Source: Paenibacillus auburnensis
Lineage (GTDB): Bacteria > Bacillota > Bacilli > Paenibacillales > Paenibacillaceae
Assembly (NCBI RefSeq): GCF_927798115.1
Contig: NZ_CAKMMG010000008.1
Location: forward strand, 62,001-126,000
DNA length: 64,000 bases
Direction of reading: 5' to 3'
Shown here: piece after piece, positions 43,138-51,672 of the stretch
Position numbering within the stretch: the stretch's first letter is position 1
Layout: each line of letters opens with the position of its first letter
Position numbers and translations under genes: made by a program
The notes under the pieces: generated by a model
Database searches by the model: none
What the model saw: the letters and a program-made list of their open reading frames with translations, nothing else
Told to the model about the DNA's origin: nothing

Positions 43138-44961
43138 TTGAAGAAGAGCGTATTCTCCAGATTAAGTACATACATGCTCAGGCACAAGCTAATTTATACG
43201 GTATTGCTGCTGACTACCCTGGTCAGTATTGTCTATGATCTTACAACCGCCTGGTATCTGTCGAGAATTACCGATGCGGCGGTCCGCCTGGATGTGGAAG
43301 CTTTTTCGGGGCTGATTGCTTTTGGCGTTCTCTTCTTGCTTGTAGGTTTGCTCAACAGTTATGCGGGGGCCTATTTCAAAACTAAGGTCTCGGCTAAAAT
43401 CAGAAATGAGCTGCGTCTGGAGATGATGGGGCACACGCTCCGTCTGCCGCAGTCCTATTTTGACCGCAATCATTCCGGCGATTTGCTGTCCCGGTTCACG
43501 AATGACAACCAATCGGTGGGTGAAGCCTGCGGAAAGGTAATGATCGATCTCATCCGCAATCCGCTGCTCGCGCTGGCAGCTTTTGCTTACTTGCTGTATA
43601 TTAACTGGCTGCTCGCTTTGATCTGTTTTGCGATGGGGCCGCTGCTTTTTCTTACGGGTAAAGTATTCGGCAATGCGATGCGCTTGAATAGTGTGAAACT
43701 GCAGGAAAGCATGAGCCGGACGACTTCCTTTTTGAATGATATCCTCGGGAGCAGTGTGGTGTTCAAGTCCTTTTCCATCGAGCGCAGACTGCTGAAGCAG
43801 TATCAGGGACACAGTGAGGATATTAATGCTACAGAACAAAAGCGCGGTAAAATCGAAGGGGCTACAGGTGCGTTAGCGTCTGTGCTGGGTCATGCGACCT
43901 TCCTTCTGGCCCTGATTATTGCCGGATGGTTCGTGGCGAAGGGGAAGCTCGAGGTAGGGGCGATGATCGCATTTATTCAGCTGATGAACTATCTGATTAT
44001 GCCGTTCTCGTCACTTCCGGGCCTGGTAGCCTCCATGCAGCAATCGCTGGGTGCGGCGGAGCGGATTTTTGAAGTCATCGATGAGCCTGCCGAGGTCAAA
44101 GTTCTGCCGGAGCCGCTGGCAAAGCAGCCTGACTTCGAACGTCTGGTGCTCTCCGGGGTTTCCTTTCATTATCCGGATGCCGGTAAAGCCAGCCTGAGCA
44201 AGATCAGCATGGAGCTGCCGCAAGGCTCGCAAGTGGCAGTGGTCGGACCGAGCGGAGGCGGGAAATCCACACTGTTCAAGCTGCTGCTCGGGTTCTATAC
44301 GCCGGATGAAGGTGCGATTGCAATTAACGGAACGGACATAACTGCTTTAAGTCTGGACCACCTGAGAAGCTATTTCGCCTATGTGCCGCAGGAATCGGGA
44401 CTGTACACCGGAAGTATCCGCGATAATATTCAAAACGGAAGACCGGGTGCGCCGGATGATGAGATTAAGGAGGCACTGCGGCAGGCGAATGCCTATGACT
44501 TTGTGATGGAACTGCCGGATGGCATGGATACAGATATCGGTGAACATGGCTCCAGGCTGTCCGGGGGCCAGCGCCAGCGCCTGTCGATTGCCAGAGCGAT
44601 GTTGAAAAATGCGCCGGTTCTGCTGCTGGATGAAGCCACGGCGGCGCTGGATAACGAATCGGAAAAAATGGTCCAGCAGGCCATCCGCAAGCTGATGAAG
44701 GATAAATCAACGATTGTTATCGCCCACCGCCTGTCGACCATTCAGAATGCTGATCTCATTCTGGTCATGGAGAACGGGGAGATTGTGGAACGCGGCAGCC
44801 ATATCGAGCTGCTGGCAGCGGAAGGCCGGTATTATGATCTCTACCATTCACAGCTGGAGCAGGAAGACGGCGCTGCTGAGGCTGGAAATAAAGGAGTAGC
44901 CACTGTAAAAACGGTAACTGCGGCAGAACAGTCGTTCACGGCTGCTGTAACCGGGCAATAA
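43138..44961 (+). CDS. ABC exporter, fused permease and ATPase (BmrA-like)
   Basis: A 607-aa half-transporter expected to work as a dimer in multidrug or lipid export. Six membrane helices occupy ~1-300; the ATPase follows with Walker A VGPSGGGKSTLFKLLL, the SYFAYVPQESGLYTGS Q-loop, LSGGQRQRLSIARAML, Walker B VLLLDEATAALD and IAHRLST. The last ~40 residues are a low-complexity tail. TTG 43138 follows AAAAGGGGG; the frame extending to 42988 lies inside the GNAT gene. A strong terminator follows. Confidence 0.92.
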   Translation: MKKSVFSRLSTYMLRHKLIYTVLLLTTLVSIVYDLTTAWYLSRITDAAVRLDVEAFSGLIAFGVLFLLVGLLNSYAGAYFKTKVSAKIRNELRLEMMGHTLRLPQSYFDRNHSGDLLSRFTNDNQSVGEACGKVMIDLIRNPLLALAAFAYLLYINWLLALICFAMGPLLFLTGKVFGNAMRLNSVKLQESMSRTTSFLNDILGSSVVFKSFSIERRLLKQYQGHSEDINATEQKRGKIEGATGALASVLGHATFLLALIIAGWFVAKGKLEVGAMIAFIQLMNYLIMPFSSLPGLVASMQQSLGAAERIFEVIDEPAEVKVLPEPLAKQPDFERLVLSGVSFHYPDAGKASLSKISMELPQGSQVAVVGPSGGGKSTLFKLLLGFYTPDEGAIAINGTDITALSLDHLRSYFAYVPQESGLYTGSIRDNIQNGRPGAPDDEIKEALRQANAYDFVMELPDGMDTDIGEHGSRLSGGQRQRLSIARAMLKNAPVLLLDEATAALDNESEKMVQQAIRKLMKDKSTIVIAHRLSTIQNADLILVMENGEIVERGSHIELLAAEGRYYDLYHSQLEQEDGAAEAGNKGVATVKTVTAAEQSFTAAVTGQ

Positions 44962-44970
44962 AATCATTAG

Positions 44971-45020
44971 AAAGGGTGCCTGGTGCCGGTTCTTCAAGAA
45001 CCGGCGCCAGGCACCCTTTT
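44971..45020. terminator. Long bidirectional terminator hairpin
   Basis: A ~21-bp stem with one G-U around a short loop. The left arm runs 44971-44995 (AAAGGGTGCCTGG...), the right arm 44998-45020 (...CCAGGCACCCTTTT). T runs occur on both strands, so it can serve the ABC gene and the convergent HAD gene. Confidence 0.9.
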
Positions 45021-45038
45021 GTTAAGCAGGCAAACTAA

Positions 45039-45845
45039 TTATTCGGCTGTTTGCAGAATGAATTTATCGATGGCATATTTCACGCCGTCTTCGTTGTTGC
45101 TGAGGGTTACGAAATCGGCAATTTCCTTCAGTGCAGGAATGGCATTAGCCATGGCGACGCCGAGGCCGGCCGCTTCCAGCATCTCATGATCGTTCCAGGA
45201 ATCGCCTACGGCAATCGTTTCGGACAGCTCGCAGCCGAAGTGCTGAGCCAGGAACTCAAGCGCGAGACCTTTGGTGCCCTCATGGTGCATAATTTCCAGG
45301 AAATGCGGCTTAGATTTGGTGATGTGGACCGAATCGCCCAGCAGCTCGCGGAGAATCGGCGACAGTTCATCCAGGAACGCCGGATCATCGATGATGAGCA
45401 TTTTTGGTGTTTTTTGCGGAACGAGCTTACCTTCCCAATCTGGTTCGATGTAATATTGGGTTCTGTTCAGCTGGGAGTATTCGATCAGCTTCTGGTTCTC
45501 TTCGCGCGCATACAGCTTGTCGTCAATATAGGTCTGCAAGTGCAGGTCATGATCCACGCAGTACTGGAACAGTTTGCGCACGGCATCCTGCGGCACGTAA
45601 CGCTCGTAGAGCACTTTTTCGTCCATCAAATTCTTCACCAGTGCACCCTGGTAAGTGATGATCGGCACATTTAGTCCGGTCTGGCGGGCAATGGCCTGGG
45701 CAGAGGCATAGGCACGGCCGGTTGCGAGAGTGACAACAACGCCGGCAGCGACAGCCTGCTCAAGAGCGGTTTGGGTCGCAGGGGTGACTTCCTTGTCATC
45801 ATTAATCAGGGTGTCATCAATATCGATAGCAATTAGTTTATACAT
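45039..45845 (-). CDS. Cof-type HAD family phosphatase
   Basis: A 268-aa HAD hydrolase of the Cof/YidA group. Motif I IAIDIDDTLIND near residue 6, motif II Thr in TLATGRAY, Lys region in the middle, and motif III VGDSWNDHEMLEAAG near 218. Typical substrates are sugar phosphates; exact one unknown. AGGAGAGAAG precedes ATG 45845. It lies 43 bases after the EamA gene on the same strand. Confidence 0.9.
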   Translation of the reverse strand: MYKLIAIDIDDTLINDDKEVTPATQTALEQAVAAGVVVTLATGRAYASAQAIARQTGLNVPIITYQGALVKNLMDEKVLYERYVPQDAVRKLFQYCVDHDLHLQTYIDDKLYAREENQKLIEYSQLNRTQYYIEPDWEGKLVPQKTPKMLIIDDPAFLDELSPILRELLGDSVHITKSKPHFLEIMHHEGTKGLALEFLAQHFGCELSETIAVGDSWNDHEMLEAAGLGVAMANAIPALKEIADFVTLSNNEDGVKYAIDKFILQTAE

Positions 45846-45888
45846 TCGGCTTCTCTCCTAAAAGGTTATTGTATTAGTATAGATGAAC

Positions 45889-46833
45889 TCACCGGTCTGA
45901 TGGAACCAAAGGGGTGGATTCATCATGATCCTGGACGGTCGGGGCAGGCTCGGGGCTGAGCTCCGCCAACAGCATCGCTGCAAGGATGCAAAGGCAGCCC
46001 AGTCCAGCGGATAAGCCCAGCGACTCGCCGCCGAAGACAAGCCCCGTAAATGCCGCGAACACCGGCTCCATCGCATATATGATGGCTACCCGGGACGGTG
46101 TGGTGTACTTCTGGCAGGCCGTCTGAATCCAGAAGGCAAAGGCGCTGGTCGGCCCGATCGAAATCAGCAGCGCCCACAGTACATCAGGCTTCATGACCAG
46201 CTCTGCACTGTGCGCCAGGGGTGCGGTCCCGTCAACGATCAGCGAGGCAAATATGCTGAGCAAGCCGACAAAAGCTAACTGCAGCGTTGCCAGCGGCAGG
46301 GCCGGATAACGCGGCGCATACACACCGGTATAAGCGACCTGCAGGGCAAACGCGATGGCACAGAGCAGGATCAGAGCGTCGCCTTTATTGAGCGAGAGCG
46401 CAGAGCCGGTGAAGGTGAGCAGATACAATCCTGCTACTGCAAGTCCTGCACTGAACCAGGTATACCGGGAGATGGAATGTTTAAGCAGCGCCAGAGACAG
46501 GAAGGGCACGATCACTACCGAGAGGCCAGTGATGAATCCGGTGTTGGAAGTGGTCGTATACAGCAGGCCCATCGTCTGGAAGCCATAGCCCATAAACAGA
46601 AAAAGGCCCAGCAGCAGAGAGTGTCTCACCATGCGCCAGCTTAGCTTTCTCCATTCATGGCGGTAAAAAACAGCCGTGATCAGGGCCAGCAGCAGGGCGG
46701 CTCCCGTAAACCGTATACTGTTGAAGGCAAGCGGCGGCAGCACTCTGACGGCATGCTGGACAATTAAAAATGTGCATCCCCACATCATTGCCACCAGGAG
46801 CAGACTGAGATCGGCTATTCGGGAGCGGTTCAC
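45889..46833 (-). CDS. EamA/DMT family transporter
   Basis: A 314-aa membrane protein with about ten hydrophobic helices in two EamA repeats. The first begins LSLLLVAMMWGCTFLIVQ; the second, GDALILLCAIAFALQVAYTG. Probably a metabolite exporter. An ATG at 46842 directly abuts the AAAGG binding site, so GTG 46833, nine bases after it, is the better start. Probably heads an operon with the HAD gene. Confidence 0.85.
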   Translation of the reverse strand: MNRSRIADLSLLLVAMMWGCTFLIVQHAVRVLPPLAFNSIRFTGAALLLALITAVFYRHEWRKLSWRMVRHSLLLGLFLFMGYGFQTMGLLYTTTSNTGFITGLSVVIVPFLSLALLKHSISRYTWFSAGLAVAGLYLLTFTGSALSLNKGDALILLCAIAFALQVAYTGVYAPRYPALPLATLQLAFVGLLSIFASLIVDGTAPLAHSAELVMKPDVLWALLISIGPTSAFAFWIQTACQKYTTPSRVAIIYAMEPVFAAFTGLVFGGESLGLSAGLGCLCILAAMLLAELSPEPAPTVQDHDESTPLVPSDR

Positions 46834-46971
46834 CGCGGTCATCCTTTCATGAAATACAGAAAACGTATCAAGTTGTCCAAATTGTATCCTAAAACCAAGG
46901 GAAGGACAAGCCAAAACTATGCCTGAGCCAAGCCGGTAACAGGATTCTTAATACTATATAAATGTACTGGC

Positions 46972-47000
46972 TGGACAAAAAAACGCTCTCTTGGTATACT
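46972..47000 (+). promoter_or_regulatory. Candidate sigma-A promoter of the YdjM-like gene
   Basis: TGGACA (46972-46977), 17 bases, TATACT (46995-47000), 57 bases before ATG 47057. Confidence 0.55.
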
Positions 47001-47056
47001 TCGGTAACCGCACATTTGTTCTTATTTCGACATCCTAGAAAGGGGCGGTTTCCAAG

Positions 47057-47770
47057 ATGATGGGCAAATCCCATTTAGTAATCAGCACCGGGGTTACGCT
47101 CTCAGTGATGAATCTGCTCGGTTATGAAATCACGATTCCGGCGGTTGCCGTGGCGGCGGTCAGCGCTTTGCTGCCCGATATTGATGAGCCGAACTCGCTG
47201 CTGGTCCGCAAGGCTGTCCCCGAATCTCTGCTGCGGCTTCTGCAGGTGGCCTTGATTGGGGCGGCTGTCTATCTTTATTTCGCAGGTATTGCGGCTCCCC
47301 CGTGGAATATTGCCCTGGCTCTGCTGGTCGGTAGTGTGTCGTTTCTGCCGGGCCGCAGACTGAGGCATCTGTTCATGCTGCTGATCGCCCTGGCGCTGTT
47401 CGCGTTCGCAGAAGATTATGATCCCTGGAACTACATTGCCGCCTGCCTGCTGGTCGTATCCTCGGTTGTCCCGCACCGGGGAATCACGCATACACTGTAC
47501 GCGGTTGCCGGTTGGGGAGCGCTGCTCTACTTCGCCTCCCTCGGCATGAATGACGGCGGCAGCCTGTGGATCGCCGGAGGCATGTCGTATGCACTCCATC
47601 TGCTCGCTGATTCGCTGACTCAGCGTGGGATTACGCCGCTGCCGCCGCTGCCCTTCAAGCTGAGGCTGAAGCTGATGAGCACCGGTACGAAGAAGGGAAG
47701 CAAGGTAGAGCATGTGTGCATGGTTCTCACACTGGCCCTGGCCGTTTATGTGTTTGTGCTTACCCCTTGA
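47057..47770 (+). CDS. YdjM-like metal-dependent membrane hydrolase
   Basis: A 237-aa protein of the YdjM/LexA-binding membrane-bound hydrolase family (DUF457-type). Conserved metal-site residues are GKSH at the N terminus, LLPDIDEPNSLL near 43, and PHRGITHTLY near 142. Several membrane helices. The reaction is not known. Start ATG 47057 or 47060 behind AAAGGGGCGG. Confidence 0.82.
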   Translation: MMGKSHLVISTGVTLSVMNLLGYEITIPAVAVAAVSALLPDIDEPNSLLVRKAVPESLLRLLQVALIGAAVYLYFAGIAAPPWNIALALLVGSVSFLPGRRLRHLFMLLIALALFAFAEDYDPWNYIAACLLVVSSVVPHRGITHTLYAVAGWGALLYFASLGMNDGGSLWIAGGMSYALHLLADSLTQRGITPLPPLPFKLRLKLMSTGTKKGSKVEHVCMVLTLALAVYVFVLTP

Positions 47771-47788
47771 GGAAGAATCATCAAAAAA

Positions 47789-47841
47789 GAAGCCCTGCTA
47801 CGAACTGCGCAAGCTGCGCGGAAGGTAGCGGGGCTTTATTT
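47789..47841. terminator. Bidirectional terminator between convergent genes
   Basis: AGCCCTGCTAC pairs with GTAGCGGGGCT (one G-U), with an inner GCGCA/TGCGC stem. On the minus strand it ends in TTCTTTTTT, on the plus strand in TTATTT. Confidence 0.85.
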
Positions 47842-47901
47842 AAATATAAGAATTCGGAAAAGCCGTTTCTTCTGATATACACTCCAGTTGGACAGCTCAG
47901 C

Positions 47902-48903
47902 CTATTCTTCCAGGAAAATAAGCCCGATAAAGTCCTCCGGCTCAATCCGCCCGAAATAATGCTTCAGGTCAAGCCCGGACAGGGCCTCTCTGACCTCGGC
48001 ATTCTCATAACGCTTGCCGCGCAGCGCATTTTCCACATCAGCCACATCACCGACGCCGAAGAAGTCACCGTAGATTTTGATATCTTTAATGTAGGAATCT
48101 TCAATGTCCATGCGGATATCGACGAGTCCTGCCGGGAATTTGCGGGTGTGCTTCACATTGCTCTTCGGCGACAGGCCGTAGTTCCAGTCCCAGTTCTGGT
48201 AATGTTCCTTGGAGATTTCGTTAATCCGTACCCAGTCATCCATAGTCAGCTTGTACTGCGGAACCTCGGAAGGCTCCATGCCGAAAATGGAACGCAGCAG
48301 CCCGTCGCGGAATTCCTCGATGGTCATATCCGTGCCAAGCAGCTCTTTGATGTTGGCTACGCGGCTGCGCACGGATTTGGTGCTCTTGGATTTGAATTTC
48401 TCCGGATTGACGTTCAAGGATGCCTGCACATCGTCAAGGTTGAGGTCAAACATCAGGGTGCCGTGGCTGAACATGCGTCCGCGCGTGGAGAACTGGGCGT
48501 TGCCGGAGATTTTGCGCTCACCGACCTGGAGGTCGTTGCGGCCGCTCAGCTCGGCATTAACACCCATGGACTGCAGATAGTCGATGACCGGCTGGGTGAA
48601 TTTCAGGAAGTTATGGAACGACTGGCCGTCGTCCTTGGTAATGAAGCTGAAGTTGAGATTGCCAAGATCATGATAGACAGCCCCGCCGCCGGACAGCCGG
48701 CGTACGACCTGAATGTTGTTGTCTTTTACATACTCCTGGTTGATCTCTTCGATTGTATTCTGGTGCTTGCCGATGATAATGGACGGACTGTTGATATAAA
48801 AGAGCAGGTAGCTGTCGTCCATCGGCAGATTCTTAAGGGCAAATTCTTCGATCGCCAGATTAATTGATGCGTCTGTGATTCCTGTGTTATCAATAAAAAG
48901 CAT
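47902..48903 (-). CDS. lplA: Lipoate-protein ligase
   Basis: Activates free lipoate with ATP and attaches it to lipoyl domains, 333 aa. The biotin/lipoate ligase domain has VVRRLSGGGAVYHDLGNLNFSF near 67-88 and GRNDLQVGERKISGNAQ. The C-terminal accessory domain (~250-333) is present, as in LplJ/LplA. A ribosome-binding-like GGAGG lies before ATG 48903. Confidence 0.93.
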   Translation of the reverse strand: MLFIDNTGITDASINLAIEEFALKNLPMDDSYLLFYINSPSIIIGKHQNTIEEINQEYVKDNNIQVVRRLSGGGAVYHDLGNLNFSFITKDDGQSFHNFLKFTQPVIDYLQSMGVNAELSGRNDLQVGERKISGNAQFSTRGRMFSHGTLMFDLNLDDVQASLNVNPEKFKSKSTKSVRSRVANIKELLGTDMTIEEFRDGLLRSIFGMEPSEVPQYKLTMDDWVRINEISKEHYQNWDWNYGLSPKSNVKHTRKFPAGLVDIRMDIEDSYIKDIKIYGDFFGVGDVADVENALRGKRYENAEVREALSGLDLKHYFGRIEPEDFIGLIFLEE

Positions 48904-49098
48904 AGTGTATTCCTCCGCCTGTGCATGGTTAACTACTGCATTTATTCTAAACTATCTAAGCTGAATTTGAAAATAAACATCCAGGGAAAAGTGGCGGAGG
49001 GGGATTTGGGACCTAGAAGCATTGACGTACTTCTGCGATAGAGGCAATAATTGGGTCAATGAACTTAAACGCGAGAGAAGATTAAAGGGAGTGTAGGC

Positions 49099-50184
49099 AT
49101 GCTTGAAAAATATGGCCACGGCGGCGATCTGCTGACGGCCGCGGAACTCTATGGTGCGGGGAACGGCGCTTTTCTGGATTTCAGCGCCAATATCAATCCG
49201 CTCGGTCCGCCGCCCGGCGTGCTGGAGCTGCTACGGGATGCAGCGGCTGCTATTACAGCGTATCCCGATCCCGGGCACCGCAGATTAAAGGCTCTGCTGG
49301 CCGGGGAGCTTGGGGTCGGCGCTGATTGGATCACTGTGGGCAACGGGGCGGCAGAATCGATGGCACTGCTGCTGCTGGCCGTGGCACCGCGCCGGGTGGG
49401 TATCGTCGAGCCCTGTTTCTCCGAGTACCGGCAGCTGTCAGAACAGTTCGGAGCAGAGGTGCGCTCCGTCCAGGGGACGAGGGAGCAGGAGTACCGGGTG
49501 GAAGTGGAGCAGATTGCCGGGCTGCTGGAGCAGGTCGATCTGCTCTTCCTCGGGCAGCCGAACAATCCGAACGGCGTCCAGTACGCTCTTGAGGATGTGC
49601 GGCTGCTGGCCCGCAAGGCGGAAGCCTGCCGCACAATCCTTGCCGTGGATGAAGCGTTCATCGACTTCATCCCGGAGGAGCAGCGGCAATCCCTGCTGCC
49701 GGAGCTGGAGAGTTACCGGCATACGGTGCTGATTCGCTCGATGACGAAGTTCTATGCCATTCCGGGGCTGCGGCTGGGCTTCACGATCGCAGCCCCGGAG
49801 CTTGCCGCAGCCATGACCGGCAAGCAGGTGACCTGGAGCGTGAACGGCCTAGCGCTGCTGGCCGGGGAAGCCTGCCTGCGCAGCGGGCGCAGCTACGTAG
49901 AGCGCACGCGCGGGCTGATCGCAGCGGAGCGGGAGCTGCTGCGGGAGGGGCTGTTGCGCCTCGGCTGCGCTGTGCCGCCGGGGGAGGCGAACTTCCTGCT
50001 CCTGGAATTGCCAGCAGCGTGGAACGCTGCGGCTATGCAGGAGCAGCTTGGCCGCAGGGGCATCCTGGTGCGCAGCTGCGCCATGTACCCTGGCCTTGCA
50101 AGCGGACATCTCCGCGTTGCGGTTAAGGGGCATGAGGACAATGCCCGGCTGCTGCGGGAGATGGAAGAGATCCTGGAGGGTTGA
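49099..50184 (+). CDS. cobD: Threonine-phosphate decarboxylase CobD
   Basis: PLP enzyme making (R)-1-amino-2-propanol O-2-phosphate for the aminopropanol arm of cobalamin, 361 aa. Start motif YGHGGD, then DFSANINPLGPP, GQPNNPNGVQ and the PLP lysine in IRSMTKFYAIPGLRLGF. AAAGGGAG precedes ATG 49099. The coding sequence is conspicuously GC-rich. A 659-base gap rich in repeats separates it from cbiZ, which is unusual inside a cob cluster. Confidence 0.93.
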   Translation: MLEKYGHGGDLLTAAELYGAGNGAFLDFSANINPLGPPPGVLELLRDAAAAITAYPDPGHRRLKALLAGELGVGADWITVGNGAAESMALLLLAVAPRRVGIVEPCFSEYRQLSEQFGAEVRSVQGTREQEYRVEVEQIAGLLEQVDLLFLGQPNNPNGVQYALEDVRLLARKAEACRTILAVDEAFIDFIPEEQRQSLLPELESYRHTVLIRSMTKFYAIPGLRLGFTIAAPELAAAMTGKQVTWSVNGLALLAGEACLRSGRSYVERTRGLIAAERELLREGLLRLGCAVPPGEANFLLLELPAAWNAAAMQEQLGRRGILVRSCAMYPGLASGHLRVAVKGHEDNARLLREMEEILEG

Positions 50185-50251
50185 ATGTATTTTGGACCGC
50201 AGAATATGCTCTGCGGAGGCAAATGATTCAGCCTGAATGTAGACATGAAGT

Positions 50252-50438
50252 ATTCTGTTGTATTTCGTACAGCAGAATGTAAGCTGCGGACATAATAATT
50301 AAAATCTATTGTACTTTGTACAGTTGAAATCAGAGAAAAGTGCGTTTTCTGGGTGATTCGCGGAAATCTAGTGTGCGAAATACAGCAGAATGGATTTGGC
50401 GGGTGAAATTAGCCGGATCTGTTGTACAAAGTGCAGAT
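50252..50438 (+). repeat. Four-palindrome intergenic module, type B
   Basis: Four related 13-base cores have centres at 50265, 50316, 50378 and 50429 (spacing 51, 62, 51): TGTATTTCGTACA, TGTACTTTGTACA, TGTGCGAAATACA and TGTACAAAGTGCA. The first forms an 11-pair stem with one wobble (ATTCTG.../...CAGAAT). The third core is nearly the reverse complement of the first, and the fourth of the second. Confidence 0.8.
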
Positions 50439-50485
50439 GCAGACTTGTTAAGAAGGTTGTTTTGAGAGACGGAGATACACTACAG

Positions 50486-50670
50486 TAGCGGGATTTTCTC
50501 CATCTAACTTACTCTAAAGGGAACGGAGAAAGACAATAGTGGGATTTTCACCCGCTAATAGTTCTCCTATAGCTATAAATACACTTTTCTCTTGAAATTA
50601 GACGGAGGTTTTCCACCTATATTGCGGTTTTAGGCGAAATTGAAAAAATTAGCTGGAAGTTTTCCCGCTA
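50486..50670 (-). repeat. Four-palindrome intergenic module, type A, copy 2 (reverse)
   Basis: Palindromes with TAG...CTA ends have centres at 50496, 50547, 50609 and 50660 (spacing 51, 62, 51). Read on the minus strand it aligns with 34629-34813. It begins TAGCGGGA and ends TCCCGCTA, an 8-bp terminal inverted repeat. Confidence 0.85.
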
Positions 50671-50690
50671 TTGTTCATCTAATGGGCTGG

Positions 50691-50750
50691 GGATAACATC
50701 AGATAGGCGGGGAAGGTATCCGATAGACGAGGATAGCATCAGATAGAGAG
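50691..50750 (+). repeat. Three tandem 20-bp repeats
   Basis: GGATAACATCAGATAG, GGAAGGTATCCGATAG and GGATAGCATCAGATAG start at 50691, 50711 and 50731, each followed by four variable bases. The period is exactly 20. Confidence 0.75.
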
Positions 50751-50843
50751 CGGATTGGTTCGGTTCTGCGCCAAAGACCCAATAGGCAGATCCCTGAAAA
50801 CACATAATGACAACACTAAAGTTACGAAAGGAGCGGATTAGAG

Positions 50844-51599
50844 ATGGCGGAAGTGAAGATTCCATTTGAGCTTGCCGGAGGGGTGAGGGCGTATCGCTCA
50901 AAGGTCTGGCCGGGGCTGGTTCTGGAATGGAAGCAGGAACATCTGCTGCTGGAATTCCCGGCTGAGGCGGACAGTATATCGAGTGCGGTGTACGGCGGGG
51001 GAATGGGCCGGTTGAAGCGAGCCGTGAACCAGTACGTCAGCCGTGATTATGTGTGCAGCAATCCTGTGCGCGATATGGAGAACAAGCTGGCGGAATGGGG
51101 ATATCCGCCGGAAGGCTGCGCGGGGCTGATGACAGCAGTGCCACTTGAGCATGCGGCTGTAGCCGAAGAAGATATAGGCTCGGCAGGTATTTTCTGCTGC
51201 GTCACTGCAGCTGCAGGCAATGCGGCCCGGGCCGGGGTGGAGCGGAGCGTGCTGAAGGCTTACCGTCCGGGCACGATCAATATTATGCTCGGCATTGACG
51301 GACAGCTGACGCCGGCAGCGATGGTCAATGCCGTGATGACGGCAGCGGAAGCCAAAGCTGCCGCCCTGGCCGATCTCGGGATTACCGATCCTGAGAATGG
51401 CCTGATCGCTACGGGCACGACGACCGATGCAGTTGTGCTTGCGGTCAGCGGCAGCCGCCGCTACGGGGCAGAGCATGTTTATGCTGGCACAGCCACTGAC
51501 CTTGGCGGTGCAATCGGCAGGCTGGTCTATGCCGCTGTGACAGGCAGTCTCCAGTCGGTGAAGGCTGTTCAGGAGCAGGCAAGGAAGAACGGCGAATGA
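50844..51599 (+). CDS. cbiZ: Adenosylcobinamide amidohydrolase CbiZ
   Basis: Removes the aminopropanol side chain from (adenosyl)cobinamide so that cobyric acid can re-enter synthesis. It allows salvage of corrinoids with foreign lower ligands. It is 251 aa, with the family segments GRLKRAVNQYV, TAVPLEHAAV, GTINIMLGID and LIATGTTTDAVVLAVSG. AAAGGAG lies 10 bases before ATG 50844. cbiB, cobD and cobC-like neighbours rebuild the nucleotide loop. Confidence 0.88.
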   Translation: MAEVKIPFELAGGVRAYRSKVWPGLVLEWKQEHLLLEFPAEADSISSAVYGGGMGRLKRAVNQYVSRDYVCSNPVRDMENKLAEWGYPPEGCAGLMTAVPLEHAAVAEEDIGSAGIFCCVTAAAGNAARAGVERSVLKAYRPGTINIMLGIDGQLTPAAMVNAVMTAAEAKAAALADLGITDPENGLIATGTTTDAVVLAVSGSRRYGAEHVYAGTATDLGGAIGRLVYAAVTGSLQSVKAVQEQARKNGE

Positions 51600-51672
51600 G
51601 GCCTTATCTGAGCCGGATGCGGATGAACGGGCCATTAGGCGCTGTGCTATGCCGGTCATGGAGGGACCAGCC

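Larger units (their letters stand above)
50185..50843. other. 659-base intergenic region full of repeats
   Basis: No supported gene. In order: a short hairpin CCGCAGA/TCTGCGG (50197-50216); a type B four-palindrome module (50252-50438); a type A module in reverse orientation (50486-50670); three tandem 20-bp repeats (50691-50750); and the cbiZ ribosome binding site AAAGGAG (50827-50833). Confidence 0.75.

Noticed and set aside
47716..48867. 383-aa plus-strand frame opposite the lipoate ligase
   Set aside because: Covers the antisense of a clear lplA gene, with no start signal or recognisable domain.
48904..49098. Cobalamin riboswitch before cobD
   Set aside because: The 195-base gap is short and shows no B12-box-like sequence or terminator/antiterminator pair.
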